Positions 9,044-17,081 of a DNA stretch of 64,000 nt are shown here, piece after piece. The notes beneath the pieces are model-generated. The model saw only the letters and a program-made list of their open reading frames with translations, had not been told where the DNA came from and did not search any database. Position 1 is the stretch's first letter. Each line of letters begins with the position of its first letter. Origin of the DNA: Gammaproteobacteria bacterium (GTDB lineage: Bacteria > Pseudomonadota > Gammaproteobacteria > Eutrophobiales > Eutrophobiaceae); assembly GCA_026710545.1 (NCBI GenBank), contig JAPOQU010000045.1, positions 59,016-123,015 of the forward strand. Direction: 5' to 3'. The position numbers and the translations under genes are program-made.

Positions 9044-9866
9044 AACGTAACAGGTGTATTCTTCTTTTGTCAGCCCGGAGTACTTTCACGTTGTAACCGG
9101 AAAAATCCACAATCTCCCCGCGTTTCGGCAGGTAACCGAATTCATCGATTACCATCCCCCCTATCGTATCATAACTGTCGTGGCCCAGTTTTGTGCCGAA
9201 GTAGTCGTTGAATTCATCAATAGGCGTGAATGCCTGAACCGTATAACGGTTTATTCCATGTTGTTTAATATAGGCTTCTTCGTTCAGGTCGGTTTCATCT
9301 TCAATCTCGCCCACGATTTCTTCTATTATGTCTTCGATAGTTACCAGGCCGGCAATACCGTACTCATCGACGACAATGGCCATGTGGTTACGGTTGGTGC
9401 GAAAGTCCCTCAACAGAACATTGAGGCGCTTGCTCTCAGGCACGAACACCGCGGGACGCATCAGTTTCTTTACCGCAAACACCTCCGGTTCGTCGCTGAC
9501 GAAACACGAAAGCAAATCCTTTGCCAACAGGATTCCAAGTACGTCATCCTGGTCGTCGCTGACTACCGGAAAACGGGAATGTCCCGATTCAATCACCGTT
9601 TTCATTATGCTTTCCGGCTCGGCGGAGTGCCGAATTGTCACCATCTGCACCCGGGGCACCATGATGTCGCGCACCTGCAATTCCGCCACGTGCAGGGCGC
9701 CCTCGAGCATCATCAGCACATCGGGGTCCATGATGTTTCTTGCTTCGGAATCGCGCAGGACGTCAATTAATGCCGTCCGGTCCTGCGGGGTTTTTGAAAA
9801 GGTGGTCTTGAGCTGCTTCCACCAGGGTTGTTTATCGTTACTCGACGGAGGTTTGTCTTTACTCAT
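9000..9866 (-). CDS. corC: CorC/HlyC-family CBS domain protein
   Basis: This 288-residue cytoplasmic protein has two CBS domains (VRDIMVPRVQMVTI onward and the VKKLMRPAVFVPESKRL region) and a C-terminal CorC_HlyC domain (DTIGGMVIDEFGYLP). The family affects magnesium and cobalt efflux and is usually encoded between ybeY and lnt, as here. I chose the ATG at 9866 (MSKDKPPSSND), which matches the E. coli N-terminus and has AAGAG upstream; the frame extends five codons further to a TTG. The N-terminal region is soluble, without the DUF21 membrane domain found in larger CorC relatives. It is downstream of ybeY by 27 bases and overlaps lnt. Confidence 0.94.
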   Translation of the reverse strand: MSKDKPPSSNDKQPWWKQLKTTFSKTPQDRTALIDVLRDSEARNIMDPDVLMMLEGALHVAELQVRDIMVPRVQMVTIRHSAEPESIMKTVIESGHSRFPVVSDDQDDVLGILLAKDLLSCFVSDEPEVFAVKKLMRPAVFVPESKRLNVLLRDFRTNRNHMAIVVDEYGIAGLVTIEDIIEEIVGEIEDETDLNEEAYIKQHGINRYTVQAFTPIDEFNDYFGTKLGHDSYDTIGGMVIDEFGYLPKRGEIVDFSGYNVKVLRADKRRIHLLRFEKTPVSQAGTQPA

Positions 9867-9893
9867 GGCTCTTGATAGCAAAAAAACAAAATA

Positions 9894-10349
9894 TTACAAA
9901 CCGGCCCTGCCGTCCTGTAAATAAGGATCAGGGAAACCGAGGTTTTGCAATAGCGCGGTTTCTTTAGCTTCCATGAAGTCCGCATCCTTATCGTTACTAT
10001 GATCATAGCCCATTAAATGCAAAATTCCATGAATAATCATATGCGCCCAGTGTGCCTTCACCGATTTGCCCTGCTGCGCCACCTCCCGCCTGAGGACGGG
10101 AGCGCAGATCACTATGTCTCCGAGCAAGGGGCTGCCGGTATCGTGCAGCGGGAATGACAGGACATTGGTGGGGCTGTCGATATTGCGCCACCTGGAATTC
10201 AGCGAGCGCATTTCATCCTCACCGGTAATGCGTATGGTGACTTCGCCCTCTTGCCCGTCCAGCATTGACCCGGCCCAGGACAGGATCTCGTCTTCAGCGG
10301 GAATACCGGGTTCTTCCGTGTTGAACTGTACGGTGACGTTAGCCTGCAT
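9894..10349 (-). CDS. ybeY: Endoribonuclease YbeY, rRNA maturation factor
   Basis: YbeY is a zinc metallo-endoribonuclease involved in 16S rRNA 3'-end maturation and ribosome quality control. The 151-residue protein contains the diagnostic HGILHLMGYDH motif, whose three histidines bind the metal, and the upstream SPTNVLSFP segment. The ATG lies three bases after the phoH stop codon, so translation is probably coupled. Length and operon position match the gammaproteobacterial orthologue. Confidence 0.96.
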   Translation of the reverse strand: MQANVTVQFNTEEPGIPAEDEILSWAGSMLDGQEGEVTIRITGEDEMRSLNSRWRNIDSPTNVLSFPLHDTGSPLLGDIVICAPVLRREVAQQGKSVKAHWAHMIIHGILHLMGYDHSNDKDADFMEAKETALLQNLGFPDPYLQDGRAGL

Positions 10350-10352
10350 ACG

Positions 10353-11339
10353 TCAGGCCTCGCCATTGCCATCGCGCCTTTCATATGCGTTCAGAATTCG
10401 CGCCACCAGCGCATGGCGCACCACGTCCCTGGATTTGAAAAAAGTAAAACTGATACCGGATTCGGAGCTGAGGATGTCGATCACGTGCCGCAGGCCCGAT
10501 ATTTTGCCCCGGGGCAGATCGATCTGGGTGATGTCGCCCGTAATGACGGCCGTTGAATTGAAGCCTATGCGGGTCAGGAACATCTTCATCTGTTCGACGG
10601 TCGTATTCTGCGCTTCATCCAGGATGATGAAGGCCTCGTTGAGCGTCCTGCCGCGCATGAAAGCCAGGGGCGCAATTTCAATGACGTTTTTCTCTATGAG
10701 TTTCATCACATGGTCGAAACCGAGCATTTCGTACAAGGCGTCGTACAGGGGGCGCAGGTACGGATCGACTTTCTGCACCAGGTCGCCGGGCAGGTAGCCC
10801 AGCTTTTCTCCGGCTTCCACTGCCGGCCGTACCAGGACCAGGCGCCTGACCCGGTTCTGTTCCAGGGCAACCACCGCGCTGGCGACGGCCAGGTAGGTTT
10901 TTCCCGTCCCCGCCGGGCCGATACCGAAGCTGACGTCATGTTCCCGGATATTGTTCAGGTATAAACGCTGGTTCGGGCTGCGGCCCTTGATGATGCCGCG
11001 TTTTGTCTTGACGATGACTTCCTTGTCCGCCTGCTCTTCGATGGAATCATCGATTGCCTTATCCTGTAGCCAGAGGTGGATTTTTTCCGGAGACAAGTTG
11101 TCCGCCGCGGTTGATTCATACAGTTCGCCCAGCAACCGGCTGGTAATATCGACGATCCTGGCCGCGCCGATGATGCGGAACGAGTTGCCGCGGTTGTTTA
11201 TCTCGACACCCAGGCGTCTCTCTATCTGGCGCAGGTGAGAATCCAGGGATCCGCACAGGTTGGCCAGCCTCTCGTTATCGTCCGGTACAAGATCGAGTTT
11301 GGCGGAAACCGTGTTGGGTTTGTCTGTTGAAATGCTCAA
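10353..11339 (-). CDS. phoH: PhoH-like ATPase (YbeZ)
   Basis: This 328-residue P-loop ATPase belongs to the PhoH family. The Walker A motif is GPAGTGKT and the Walker B region is FIILDEAQN; TAVITGDITQIDLPRG follows as in other PhoH proteins. An N-terminal KH-like or PhoH-specific region precedes the ATPase core. The protein is thought to act with YbeY in RNA metabolism, and the two genes are adjacent here. The frame opens with TTG two codons after the in-frame miaB stop, and no ATG is nearby, so initiation probably depends on coupling to miaB translation. Confidence 0.94.
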   Translation of the reverse strand: MSISTDKPNTVSAKLDLVPDDNERLANLCGSLDSHLRQIERRLGVEINNRGNSFRIIGAARIVDITSRLLGELYESTAADNLSPEKIHLWLQDKAIDDSIEEQADKEVIVKTKRGIIKGRSPNQRLYLNNIREHDVSFGIGPAGTGKTYLAVASAVVALEQNRVRRLVLVRPAVEAGEKLGYLPGDLVQKVDPYLRPLYDALYEMLGFDHVMKLIEKNVIEIAPLAFMRGRTLNEAFIILDEAQNTTVEQMKMFLTRIGFNSTAVITGDITQIDLPRGKISGLRHVIDILSSESGISFTFFKSRDVVRHALVARILNAYERRDGNGEA

Positions 11340-11342
11340 GTA

Positions 11343-12704
11343 TCAGATTGTTGCGGCCATTTGCCGCGGCAGCTCGCGGGCGGCGGCCAATTCACCCCGT
11401 AGTGAATTGGGGAGCGCCCTGGTTATCCTGACGTCCACCATTTCGCCGATGAGTTCGGAGGCCCCGGGGAAATTCACAACACGGTTGTTTTCGGTTCTGC
11501 CGGCCAGTTCCTGCGGGTCTTTCCGGGAATTCCCCTCTACCAGCACCGTTTGCGACGTACCCGTCATGCCCTGGCTTATGTCCTGCGCCTGCTGGTTTAT
11601 CCTGGCCTGGAGCAGTTGCAGGCGCTGCTTTTTCAGCTCCTGCGGGGTCTCGTCCCGGTAGCCTGCGGCCGGTGTGCCGGACCGTTTGCTGTAGATGAAA
11701 CTGAAGGACTGGTCAAAACCGATTTCCGCAATCAGGTCCAGGGTGGCCTGGAAGTCGGAGTCGGTCTCACCGGGGAAACCGACGATAAAATCGGAGGAGA
11801 TGCTGATGTCCGGCCTGACCTTGCGCAGCTTTCTTATTTTGGACTTGTATTCAAGTACGGTGTGGCCCCGTTTCATCAGCGCCAGTATGCGGTCCGACCC
11901 GCTCTGCACGGGCAGGTGCAAGTGGCTGACAAGTTCAGGCACACGGCCGTAAACGTCTATCAGGCGATCGGAAAATTCGACCGGGTGCGACGTGGTGTAA
12001 CGGATGCGCCGGATGCCCTGGATCGTCGCGATATACTCGATCAGGTCGGCCAGGTCGGCGCTGCCGCCCTCGTAAGTGTCGCCGCGGTAAGCATTCACGT
12101 TCTGGCCGAGCAGGGTGACTTCCTTGACGCCCTGTGCGGCAAGTTCGGCCGTCTCGGCCAGGACGCCGTCCAACGGACGGGAAACTTCCTCCCCGCGCGT
12201 GTAAGGCACGACGCAGAAAGTACAGTATTTGCTGCACCCTTCCATGATGGAAACAAAGGCAACCGGACCCTCTGCCCGGGGTTCGGGCAGGTTGTCGAAC
12301 TTTTCGATTTCGGGGAAGGATATATCGATTACCGGTTTGCCGGTACGGCGCGCCTCGTCGTAGAGTCCGGGCAGCCGGTGCAGGGTCTGGGGTCCGAATA
12401 CCACGTCCACGAACGGCGCCCGCGTATTGATCGCCGAGCCTTCCTGGCTGGCGACACAGCCCCCGACACCAATCATGAACCCGGGTTTTTCCCGTTTACG
12501 GTTGCGCCAGCGGCCCAGTTCCGAGAACAGTTTTTCCTGGGCTTTCTCGCGTATGGAACAGGTATTGAAGATGATGAAATCGGCTTGTTCCGGCCTTGAG
12601 GTTTCCTCCATTCCATGGGAGGTGCGCAACACGTCCCGCATCTTTGCGGAATCGTATTCGTTCATCTGGCAGCCGAATGTCTTGATAAAAAGTTTCTTTC
12701 CCAT
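11343..12704 (-). CDS. miaB: tRNA-2-methylthio-N6-dimethylallyladenosine synthase
   Basis: MiaB is a radical-SAM methylthiotransferase that adds the 2-methylthio group to i6A37 of tRNAs. The 453-residue sequence has the N-terminal UPF0004 domain ([33 protein letters not shown] with the three auxiliary-cluster cysteines), the radical-SAM motif CSKYCTFC, and a C-terminal TRAM domain ([15 protein letters not shown] onward). ATG start at 12704. It heads the miaB-phoH-ybeY-corC-lnt operon. Confidence 0.97.
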   Translation of the reverse strand: MGKKLFIKTFGCQMNEYDSAKMRDVLRTSHGMEETSRPEQADFIIFNTCSIREKAQEKLFSELGRWRNRKREKPGFMIGVGGCVASQEGSAINTRAPFVDVVFGPQTLHRLPGLYDEARRTGKPVIDISFPEIEKFDNLPEPRAEGPVAFVSIMEGCSKYCTFCVVPYTRGEEVSRPLDGVLAETAELAAQGVKEVTLLGQNVNAYRGDTYEGGSADLADLIEYIATIQGIRRIRYTTSHPVEFSDRLIDVYGRVPELVSHLHLPVQSGSDRILALMKRGHTVLEYKSKIRKLRKVRPDISISSDFIVGFPGETDSDFQATLDLIAEIGFDQSFSFIYSKRSGTPAAGYRDETPQELKKQRLQLLQARINQQAQDISQGMTGTSQTVLVEGNSRKDPQELAGRTENNRVVNFPGASELIGEMVDVRITRALPNSLRGELAAARELPRQMAATI

Positions 12705-12792
12705 GTTCCGTTCGATTTGCAGGGATCGGCTACGTTACACCTTCTTCATGGTTTTTTCCAGTGCCATGCAGGCCCGGGCCGGTAATCATAAA

Positions 12793-12847
12793 TTTTGGGG
12801 TCAGGATATTTGGGGTCAGAGCAATAGCTCTGACCCCAAATATCCTG
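12793..12847. repeat. REP-like palindrome with extra half-site
   Basis: Two perfect 21-base arms (12802-12822 and 12827-12847) around an AATA loop contain the same GGGGTCAGAGC core as the element at 3410. An additional half copy (TTTTGGGGTCA) stands just before the left arm. It lies between miaB and the NTF2-like gene, six bases beyond the stop codon of the latter. Confidence 0.9.
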
Positions 12848-12852
12848 TCGGG

Positions 12853-13248
12853 CTAGTGCGGCTTGCCGGCCGGGGATTCGTCGAGAAGGTCCGGCGCCGG
12901 GCCGGCCTGGTGATGGATGAGCTTCCATGAATTGTCTTCCAGTGTGAATATGTTGGTTGCGATCAGTGTGCTGTTGGCCAGGGTTTCATGGCAGACGACA
13001 TAAGCGAAACGGTCATTGATGTACGCACTGGCATTACAGCAATGAATCTCGGGGGAATGGACTGATGACAGGATCTGCCGCCAGCTCTCCAGTACCGTTG
13101 CGCGGCCGTGTAACAGCGAATAGCCGGGATGGATCACGGTTACGCCCTCGCGCCTCGACCAGATGCCATCCATCCTGTCAAAATCGCGCTCGAGAAAAGC
13201 CAGGTAGAATTCCGAATTGGCAGTAAGTACTTGTTTTTTGTCCGACAT
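12853..13248 (-). CDS. NTF2-like (SnoaL/DUF4440) domain protein
   Basis: This 131-residue single-domain protein has the NTF2-like alpha+beta cone fold pattern: an N-terminal helix (NSEFYLAFLERDFDRMDGIWS), VTVIHPGYSLLHGRATVLESWRQ in two parts, and a C-terminal sheet ending in NSWKLIHHQAGPAP. Members of this family are small ligand-binding proteins or isomerase-like enzymes; the HHQAGP ending is typical of the subgroup often annotated as a nuclear transport factor 2 family protein. No signal peptide is seen. It is flanked by the tRNA gene upstream and the REP-like palindrome downstream, so it is probably transcribed alone. Confidence 0.85.
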   Translation of the reverse strand: MSDKKQVLTANSEFYLAFLERDFDRMDGIWSRREGVTVIHPGYSLLHGRATVLESWRQILSSVHSPEIHCCNASAYINDRFAYVVCHETLANSTLIATNIFTLEDNSWKLIHHQAGPAPDLLDESPAGKPH

Positions 13249-13267
13249 CCGATATAGCAGTGAAATC

Positions 13268-13344
13268 TGGTGGCTATGGGTGGACTTGAACCACCGACAT
13301 CAGCATTATGAATGCTGCGCTCTAACCGACTGAGCTACATAGCC
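13268..13344 (-). tRNA. tRNA-Met (CAT anticodon), elongator type
   Basis: Read on the minus strand, a full cloverleaf can be folded: acceptor GGCTATG with CATAGCC, D stem GCTC/GAGC, anticodon stem CAGCA/TGCTG around loop TTCATAA, and T stem GGTGG/CCACC with loop TTCAAGT. The CCA end is encoded. The first acceptor pair is G-C, not the C-A mismatch of an initiator tRNA, and the sequence resembles the E. coli elongator tRNA-Met. A lysidine-modified tRNA-Ile with the same CAT anticodon cannot be strictly excluded. Confidence 0.95.
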
Positions 13345-13438
13345 AGGGTTTAGTGTGTCCCATTTTACTTCATTTTGAATATCTTGACACGCGGATGTGT
13401 TACCCTTGCCTGTCGAGATTAAGCAAGGGGTACCGGAA

Positions 13439-13852
13439 ATGAATACAAGCCTGACCTGGGCAGGCGGAGCTGCTTTTATCGGCGAGTCGGAAAACGGCCG
13501 TACTATCGTCATGGACGGACCACCCGAAGGTGGCGGCAGGAACCTGGGGCCGCGTCCCATGGAGACCCTGTTACTGGGGATGGGCGCCTGCACGGCTTAC
13601 GACGTGCTGTCCATTCTGAAGAAATCGCGCCAGGCCATAAGCGATTGTAAAATCGAAATCTCGTCGACGCGGGCGGGCGAGCACCCCAAAGTATTCACGG
13701 AGATCCACGTTCATTTTGATATTACCGGGACAGGCATCAAGGAGGCGCAGGTGGAGAGGGCGATCAAGCTGTCCGCGGAAAAGTACTGCTCCGCGTCAAT
13801 CATGCTGGGGAAGACCGCGAAAATTACGCACACCTTTGAAATTACGAATTAG
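13439..13852 (+). CDS. OsmC-family protein
   Basis: This 137-residue protein belongs to the OsmC/Ohr superfamily of thiol-dependent peroxidases. GPRPMETLLLGMGACTAYDV holds the first redox cysteine, and EKYCSASIMLGKTAKITHTF carries the second. The arrangement resembles the YhfA branch more than Ohr. The ATG at 13439 was chosen because it has AAGGGG at a suitable distance and begins a conventional family N-terminus (MNTSLTWAGGAAF); the frame is open a little further upstream. The final codons and stop belong to a short inverted repeat shared with the following intergenic region. Confidence 0.9.
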   Translation: MNTSLTWAGGAAFIGESENGRTIVMDGPPEGGGRNLGPRPMETLLLGMGACTAYDVLSILKKSRQAISDCKIEISSTRAGEHPKVFTEIHVHFDITGTGIKEAQVERAIKLSAEKYCSASIMLGKTAKITHTFEITN

Positions 13853-13977
13853 GAATGGGGGGATTACATCTATGCGCGCCTTGGTTTGGCTTGCGAAAAA
13901 CCTGAAAATCATCGAAAAACAGCCGCCACAGGCGGCACATTCATTCGTAATTCGTAATTCCTAATTCCTAATTCTCA
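13838..13977. repeat. Heptad repeat cluster and hairpin between convergent genes
   Basis: The gap between the OsmC gene and the TusA gene holds four tandem copies of a seven-base unit ATTCSTA (13943-13970, two ATTCGTA and two ATTCCTA). Two complementary units (ATTACGAATTAGGAAT) cover the last OsmC codons at 13840-13855. A GCCGCC-ACA-GGCGGC hairpin lies between. The RNA could fold into a long stem, which would suit a terminator for convergent transcripts. Confidence 0.65.
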
Positions 13978-13991
13978 TTTCTTAATTGAAT

Positions 13992-14252
13992 TCAAATCTT
14001 CCTGGGATTCTCGGCGCGGCTGATTGTGAAACCGATAATTCCCTCAGTTTCATCAATGCCCAGGATTTCGTGGCCGGTCCTGGCGCAGTAGGCCTCGAAG
14101 TCGATCACTGAATGGGGGTCGGTTGCCTCCACGAACAGTACTTCTCCCGGTTGCATCCTGTTCAGTTCAAGCTTTGTCTTGAGCACAGGCAACGGGCAGT
14201 TCAGTCCCCTGGCGTCCAGGTACCGGTCAAACCTGTCTTGCTCGCCCGGCAT
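13992..14252 (-). CDS. TusA-family sulfurtransferase
   Basis: This 86-residue protein belongs to the TusA/SirA family of small sulfur carriers. The conserved GLNCPLPVLKTK segment holds the persulfide-forming C19 in the CPxP motif. Such proteins pass sulfur to tRNA thiolation or, in sulfur oxidisers, to dissimilatory sulfur metabolism; a sulfide dehydrogenase (fccAB) is encoded about 1.1 kb away. The ATG at 14252 follows the DAHP synthase stop by five bases, so the two genes are probably one transcript. Confidence 0.9.
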   Translation of the reverse strand: MPGEQDRFDRYLDARGLNCPLPVLKTKLELNRMQPGEVLFVEATDPHSVIDFEAYCARTGHEILGIDETEGIIGFTISRAENPRKI

Positions 14253-14257
14253 ACACC

Positions 14258-15316
14258 TTACCCCCGGCGCCGCTGCCGTACCGCTTGCGCGAGTGATTCC
14301 AGTACCGGTTCGGTCATCTCCCAGGATATGCAGGCGTCGGTCACACTCATGCCGTACTCCAGTGACGCCGCATCTGTCAGGGTCTGCTTCCCGGCTTTCA
14401 GGTTGCTCTCGATCATCACGCCGCAGATATCGGGCGAGCCGTCTGCCAGTTGCCGGCAGATGTCCTCCGCCACAACCACCTGGCGCGTGTGGTCCTTGTT
14501 GCTGTTACCGTGGCTGAAATCCACCATAACCCGCCCGGTCACGCCGGCCGAGCGTAATGATACCGTTGCGGCCTTGATTGACGCTGCGGAGAAATTAGGG
14601 CCGTTGGAAGCGCCGCGCAGGATCAGGTGGCAGCTATCGTTGCCGGTGGTCGCCACTATCGCGGAGATGCCCTCCTTGGTGACCGACAGGAAATGGTGCG
14701 GGCTTTGCGCAGCGCCGATGGCGTCTATGGCGATCTGTATGTTGCCGTCGGTCCCGTTCTTGAAACCCACGGGCATGGACAGGCCGGAAGCCAGTTCACG
14801 GTGCACCTGGCTCTCCGTCGTGCGGGCGCCGATCGCGCCCCAGGACACCAGGTCGGCAATGAATTGCGGCATGATCGTATCCAGGAACTCCGAACCGGCC
14901 GGCAGGCCGATTTCACCGAGGTCCACCAGCAGTTTGCGGGCGATACGCAGGCCGGCGTTGATCTTGAAACTGTTGTCCAGGCAGGGATCGTTGATCAGGC
15001 CTTTCCAGCCCACTTTCGTGCGCGGCTTCTCGAAATAGACCCGCATGATGATAAGCAGGTCATCCTGCATGCGCCCGGCGGCATTGACCAGCCGCTCGGC
15101 GTACTCGAGTGCGGCCTCGGGATCGTGAATCGAGCATGGCCCGACTATCACCAGCAGCCGGTCATCGCCGCCCTTGATGATATTACCCGCTGCCCCCCGT
15201 GTTCTTGCGATCAGGTTCGATGCCTCTTCGCTGATAGGCAGTTCCTCCATCAGGATGGCAGGAGACGTCAACGGGCGAAGCCCGGCAATTCTTAAATCGT
15301 CTGTAAGTTGGAACAT
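14258..15316 (-). CDS. 3-deoxy-7-phosphoheptulonate synthase (class I), copy 1
   Basis: The enzyme condenses phosphoenolpyruvate and erythrose 4-phosphate in the first step of aromatic amino acid synthesis. The 352-residue sequence is a typical AroF/G/H class I enzyme: VIVGPCSIHD, RVYFEKPRTKVGWKGLINDP and GARTTESQVHRELASGL, with VDFSHGNS near the metal site. A second, clearly paralogous copy is at 18808-19866. The ATG is preceded by a leader with a stem-loop (15333-15352). I cannot tell from sequence which aromatic amino acid inhibits it. The tusA-like gene follows closely. Confidence 0.95.
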   Translation of the reverse strand: MFQLTDDLRIAGLRPLTSPAILMEELPISEEASNLIARTRGAAGNIIKGGDDRLLVIVGPCSIHDPEAALEYAERLVNAAGRMQDDLLIIMRVYFEKPRTKVGWKGLINDPCLDNSFKINAGLRIARKLLVDLGEIGLPAGSEFLDTIMPQFIADLVSWGAIGARTTESQVHRELASGLSMPVGFKNGTDGNIQIAIDAIGAAQSPHHFLSVTKEGISAIVATTGNDSCHLILRGASNGPNFSAASIKAATVSLRSAGVTGRVMVDFSHGNSNKDHTRQVVVAEDICRQLADGSPDICGVMIESNLKAGKQTLTDAASLEYGMSVTDACISWEMTEPVLESLAQAVRQRRRG

Positions 15317-15332
15317 GTTGTTTGTTTAACGC

Positions 15333-15352
15333 GGCTGTAACGCCGTACAGCC
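15333..15352 (-). promoter_or_regulatory. Stem-loop in the DAHP synthase leader
   Basis: The seven-base arms GGCTGTA and TACAGCC flank a six-base loop 17 to 36 bases before the start codon. It could be a repressor site or an RNA hairpin. The spacing does not match a TyrR box, and no attenuator peptide rich in aromatic residues is obvious. Confidence 0.35.
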
Positions 15353-15381
15353 AGTCTCCTTCAGCAGGTTGAAGCCGGCAA

Positions 15382-16668
15382 TTATACCCCAAAACTGTCC
15401 CGGTTAATGCTGGCATACCAACTGCGGGCATAATCGGCCTCGCTGGCGCGATATTCCCTGGGGGCCCTGAGCGGACTCAACCCGCCCGCCCGTTCAACCG
15501 GCTTTATCCTGTTCTCCTCGTAGCGGTACATGCCGTTGACGGAGATCCCGTAATCCGGCGCCAGAAGGCTGTAACAGGTGTTGTGATAGAACATGGCGCC
15601 GGGTTCCTGCCCGCGCAACAGCGCTACGATCGCCTGGCTGCATACCTTGGCCTGGCTGTTGGCGGAGGATGCCGATTTGGGCATGTTGCCGGCGAGGCAA
15701 CTGTCGCCCAGGACGTGGATATCCGGGGCAAGGGTAGATTCAAACGTCTGGTGGTCAACCGGACACCAGCCGGTTTCATCGGTCAGTCCGTGGTCGACCG
15801 CCAGGCGGCCGGCCTGCTGGAACGGGATGACATTGGCCACGTCCACCCTGAATTCACCCGCTTCCGCCTGCAGGGACATGCGCGCCGGGTCGACGCGCCT
15901 GAGCAGGCCCCCGGCGGATATCGGGATGTGTTCAATCATTCCCGGGTACAACGAATCCCAGCCCTCTTTGAACAGATGCTGCTTGGAGAAGTGTTCATTG
16001 GCATCCAGGATCAGTATCTTCGCACGCGGGTTGGACTGCTTCAGGTAATACGCCGCCAGGCTGGCCCGTTCATAGGGACCGGGCGGACAGCGGAACGGCG
16101 TGCCGGGCACTGCGATGGCAAAGACGCCGCCGCCGCGCATCGCGACCAACTGTTGCTTGAGCAAGGCAAGCTGCTCACCGCCGTGCCAGGCATGGGGCAT
16201 GGTGGAACTGGCCGCTTCATCGTAGCCGGAGAAGATGTACCCCCAGAGAAAACTGATACCCGGGGAGATTACCAGGCGCTGGTAGGGCAGGGCGCTGCCG
16301 TCCGCCAGCGTGACGACGCGCTGTTCCGGGTCTATGGCCGTTGCCTCGGCATGGACGACATCGACCCCGTAATTGTTCTTCAGTGCGGCGTAGTCCCGGA
16401 TCGTCGATGCTTGCGCTTCGATCCCGCCCAGCACGGCATTGCTGAACGGGCAGGTCTGGTAGTGCGTCCGCCTCTCGACCAGCGTTACGTTGACGTCCGG
16501 GTCAAAGTAACGGATATACCTGGCGCAGGTGGCCCCGCCGTAACCGCCCCCGATGACGACGACCCGGGGCGCGCCCTTGCCGGGCGGCCGCGCACAGGAC
16601 GTGACAACCCCGGCGCCGAGCGCTGCGGTGGCGGTGTTGGCCAGGAAACGGCGGCGCGAGAGGGGCAT
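15382..16668 (-). CDS. fccB: Sulfide dehydrogenase flavoprotein subunit (FccB/SoxF)
   Basis: This is the FAD subunit of periplasmic flavocytochrome c sulfide dehydrogenase, which oxidises sulfide and passes electrons to the haem subunit. A twin-arginine signal (SRRRFLANTATAALG) is followed by the FAD motif VVVIGGGYGGATCARYI and HYQTCPFSN, where the cysteine is the expected covalent FAD attachment site. FRCPPGPYERA and GDSCLAGNMPKSASSANSQ carry the cysteine pair near the active site. About 428 residues, normal length. The start at 16668 (MPLSRRRFL) lies one base after the fccA stop codon, so the subunits are translationally coupled. Confidence 0.93.
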   Translation of the reverse strand: MPLSRRRFLANTATAALGAGVVTSCARPPGKGAPRVVVIGGGYGGATCARYIRYFDPDVNVTLVERRTHYQTCPFSNAVLGGIEAQASTIRDYAALKNNYGVDVVHAEATAIDPEQRVVTLADGSALPYQRLVISPGISFLWGYIFSGYDEAASSTMPHAWHGGEQLALLKQQLVAMRGGGVFAIAVPGTPFRCPPGPYERASLAAYYLKQSNPRAKILILDANEHFSKQHLFKEGWDSLYPGMIEHIPISAGGLLRRVDPARMSLQAEAGEFRVDVANVIPFQQAGRLAVDHGLTDETGWCPVDHQTFESTLAPDIHVLGDSCLAGNMPKSASSANSQAKVCSQAIVALLRGQEPGAMFYHNTCYSLLAPDYGISVNGMYRYEENRIKPVERAGGLSPLRAPREYRASEADYARSWYASINRDSFGV

Positions 16669-16669
16669 G

Positions 16670-17008
16670 TCAGTGCGCCTCACTGCCGAACATGGCGCTG
16701 ATACCGTCGATTTCCGTGTCGGTGAGCGCCTTGCTGATACGGTTCATAATGGTTCCCCGCTCCCGGTCTGACTTATAGGCGTTTAACAGTTGCTTTATCT
16801 CCGCCGCGCGCAGCCCGTCGAGCCGCGGTATCGCCGCGGCGTCCCCGCTGCCGGCGTCGTGGCAGGTAAGGCAGGTCGTTGAAATCAGCCTGAAATAACT
16901 GTCATCCGCGCCCTTCTCCTCACTGGCGTTTACGGGATTCAAGGCAGCGAGAGCTTGCAGGAGCAAGACAATATACGAAAATTTATACACCTTGCCGATA
17001 AATTGCAT
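16670..17008 (-). CDS. fccA: Sulfide dehydrogenase cytochrome subunit (monohaem c-type)
   Basis: This 112-residue protein has an N-terminal signal peptide (FSYIVLLLQALAALNPVNA) and one haem-binding motif C46-L-T-C49-H50. The rest (IPRLDGLRAAEIKQLLNAYKS split in the middle, then IMNRISKALTDTEIDGIS) matches the compact cytochrome domain of FccA-type sulfide dehydrogenases and c4-like cytochromes. It precedes fccB by one base and would receive electrons from its flavin. The single haem indicates the monohaem form, not the dihaem form of purple sulfur bacteria. Confidence 0.9.
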   Translation of the reverse strand: MQFIGKVYKFSYIVLLLQALAALNPVNASEEKGADDSYFRLISTTCLTCHDAGSGDAAAIPRLDGLRAAEIKQLLNAYKSDRERGTIMNRISKALTDTEIDGISAMFGSEAH

Positions 17009-17081
17009 GGTGCGAGAGAATAACAGTGATTGACCGGGTAAGACAACTATGCCTGAACCCGAAGGCAGGGCTTCCCCCCGC

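Noticed and set aside
11550..12599. A 349-codon open frame on the plus strand
   Set aside because: It lies fully opposite miaB, has no family motifs and a composition expected of a high-GC antisense shadow.
13268..13344. Initiator tRNA-fMet
   Set aside because: The acceptor stem is fully paired with G1-C72, and the anticodon stem lacks the three G-C pairs of initiators.
15583..16701. A 372-codon plus-strand frame
   Set aside because: It is antisense to fccB, whose Tat signal, FAD motif and active-site cysteines are clear.
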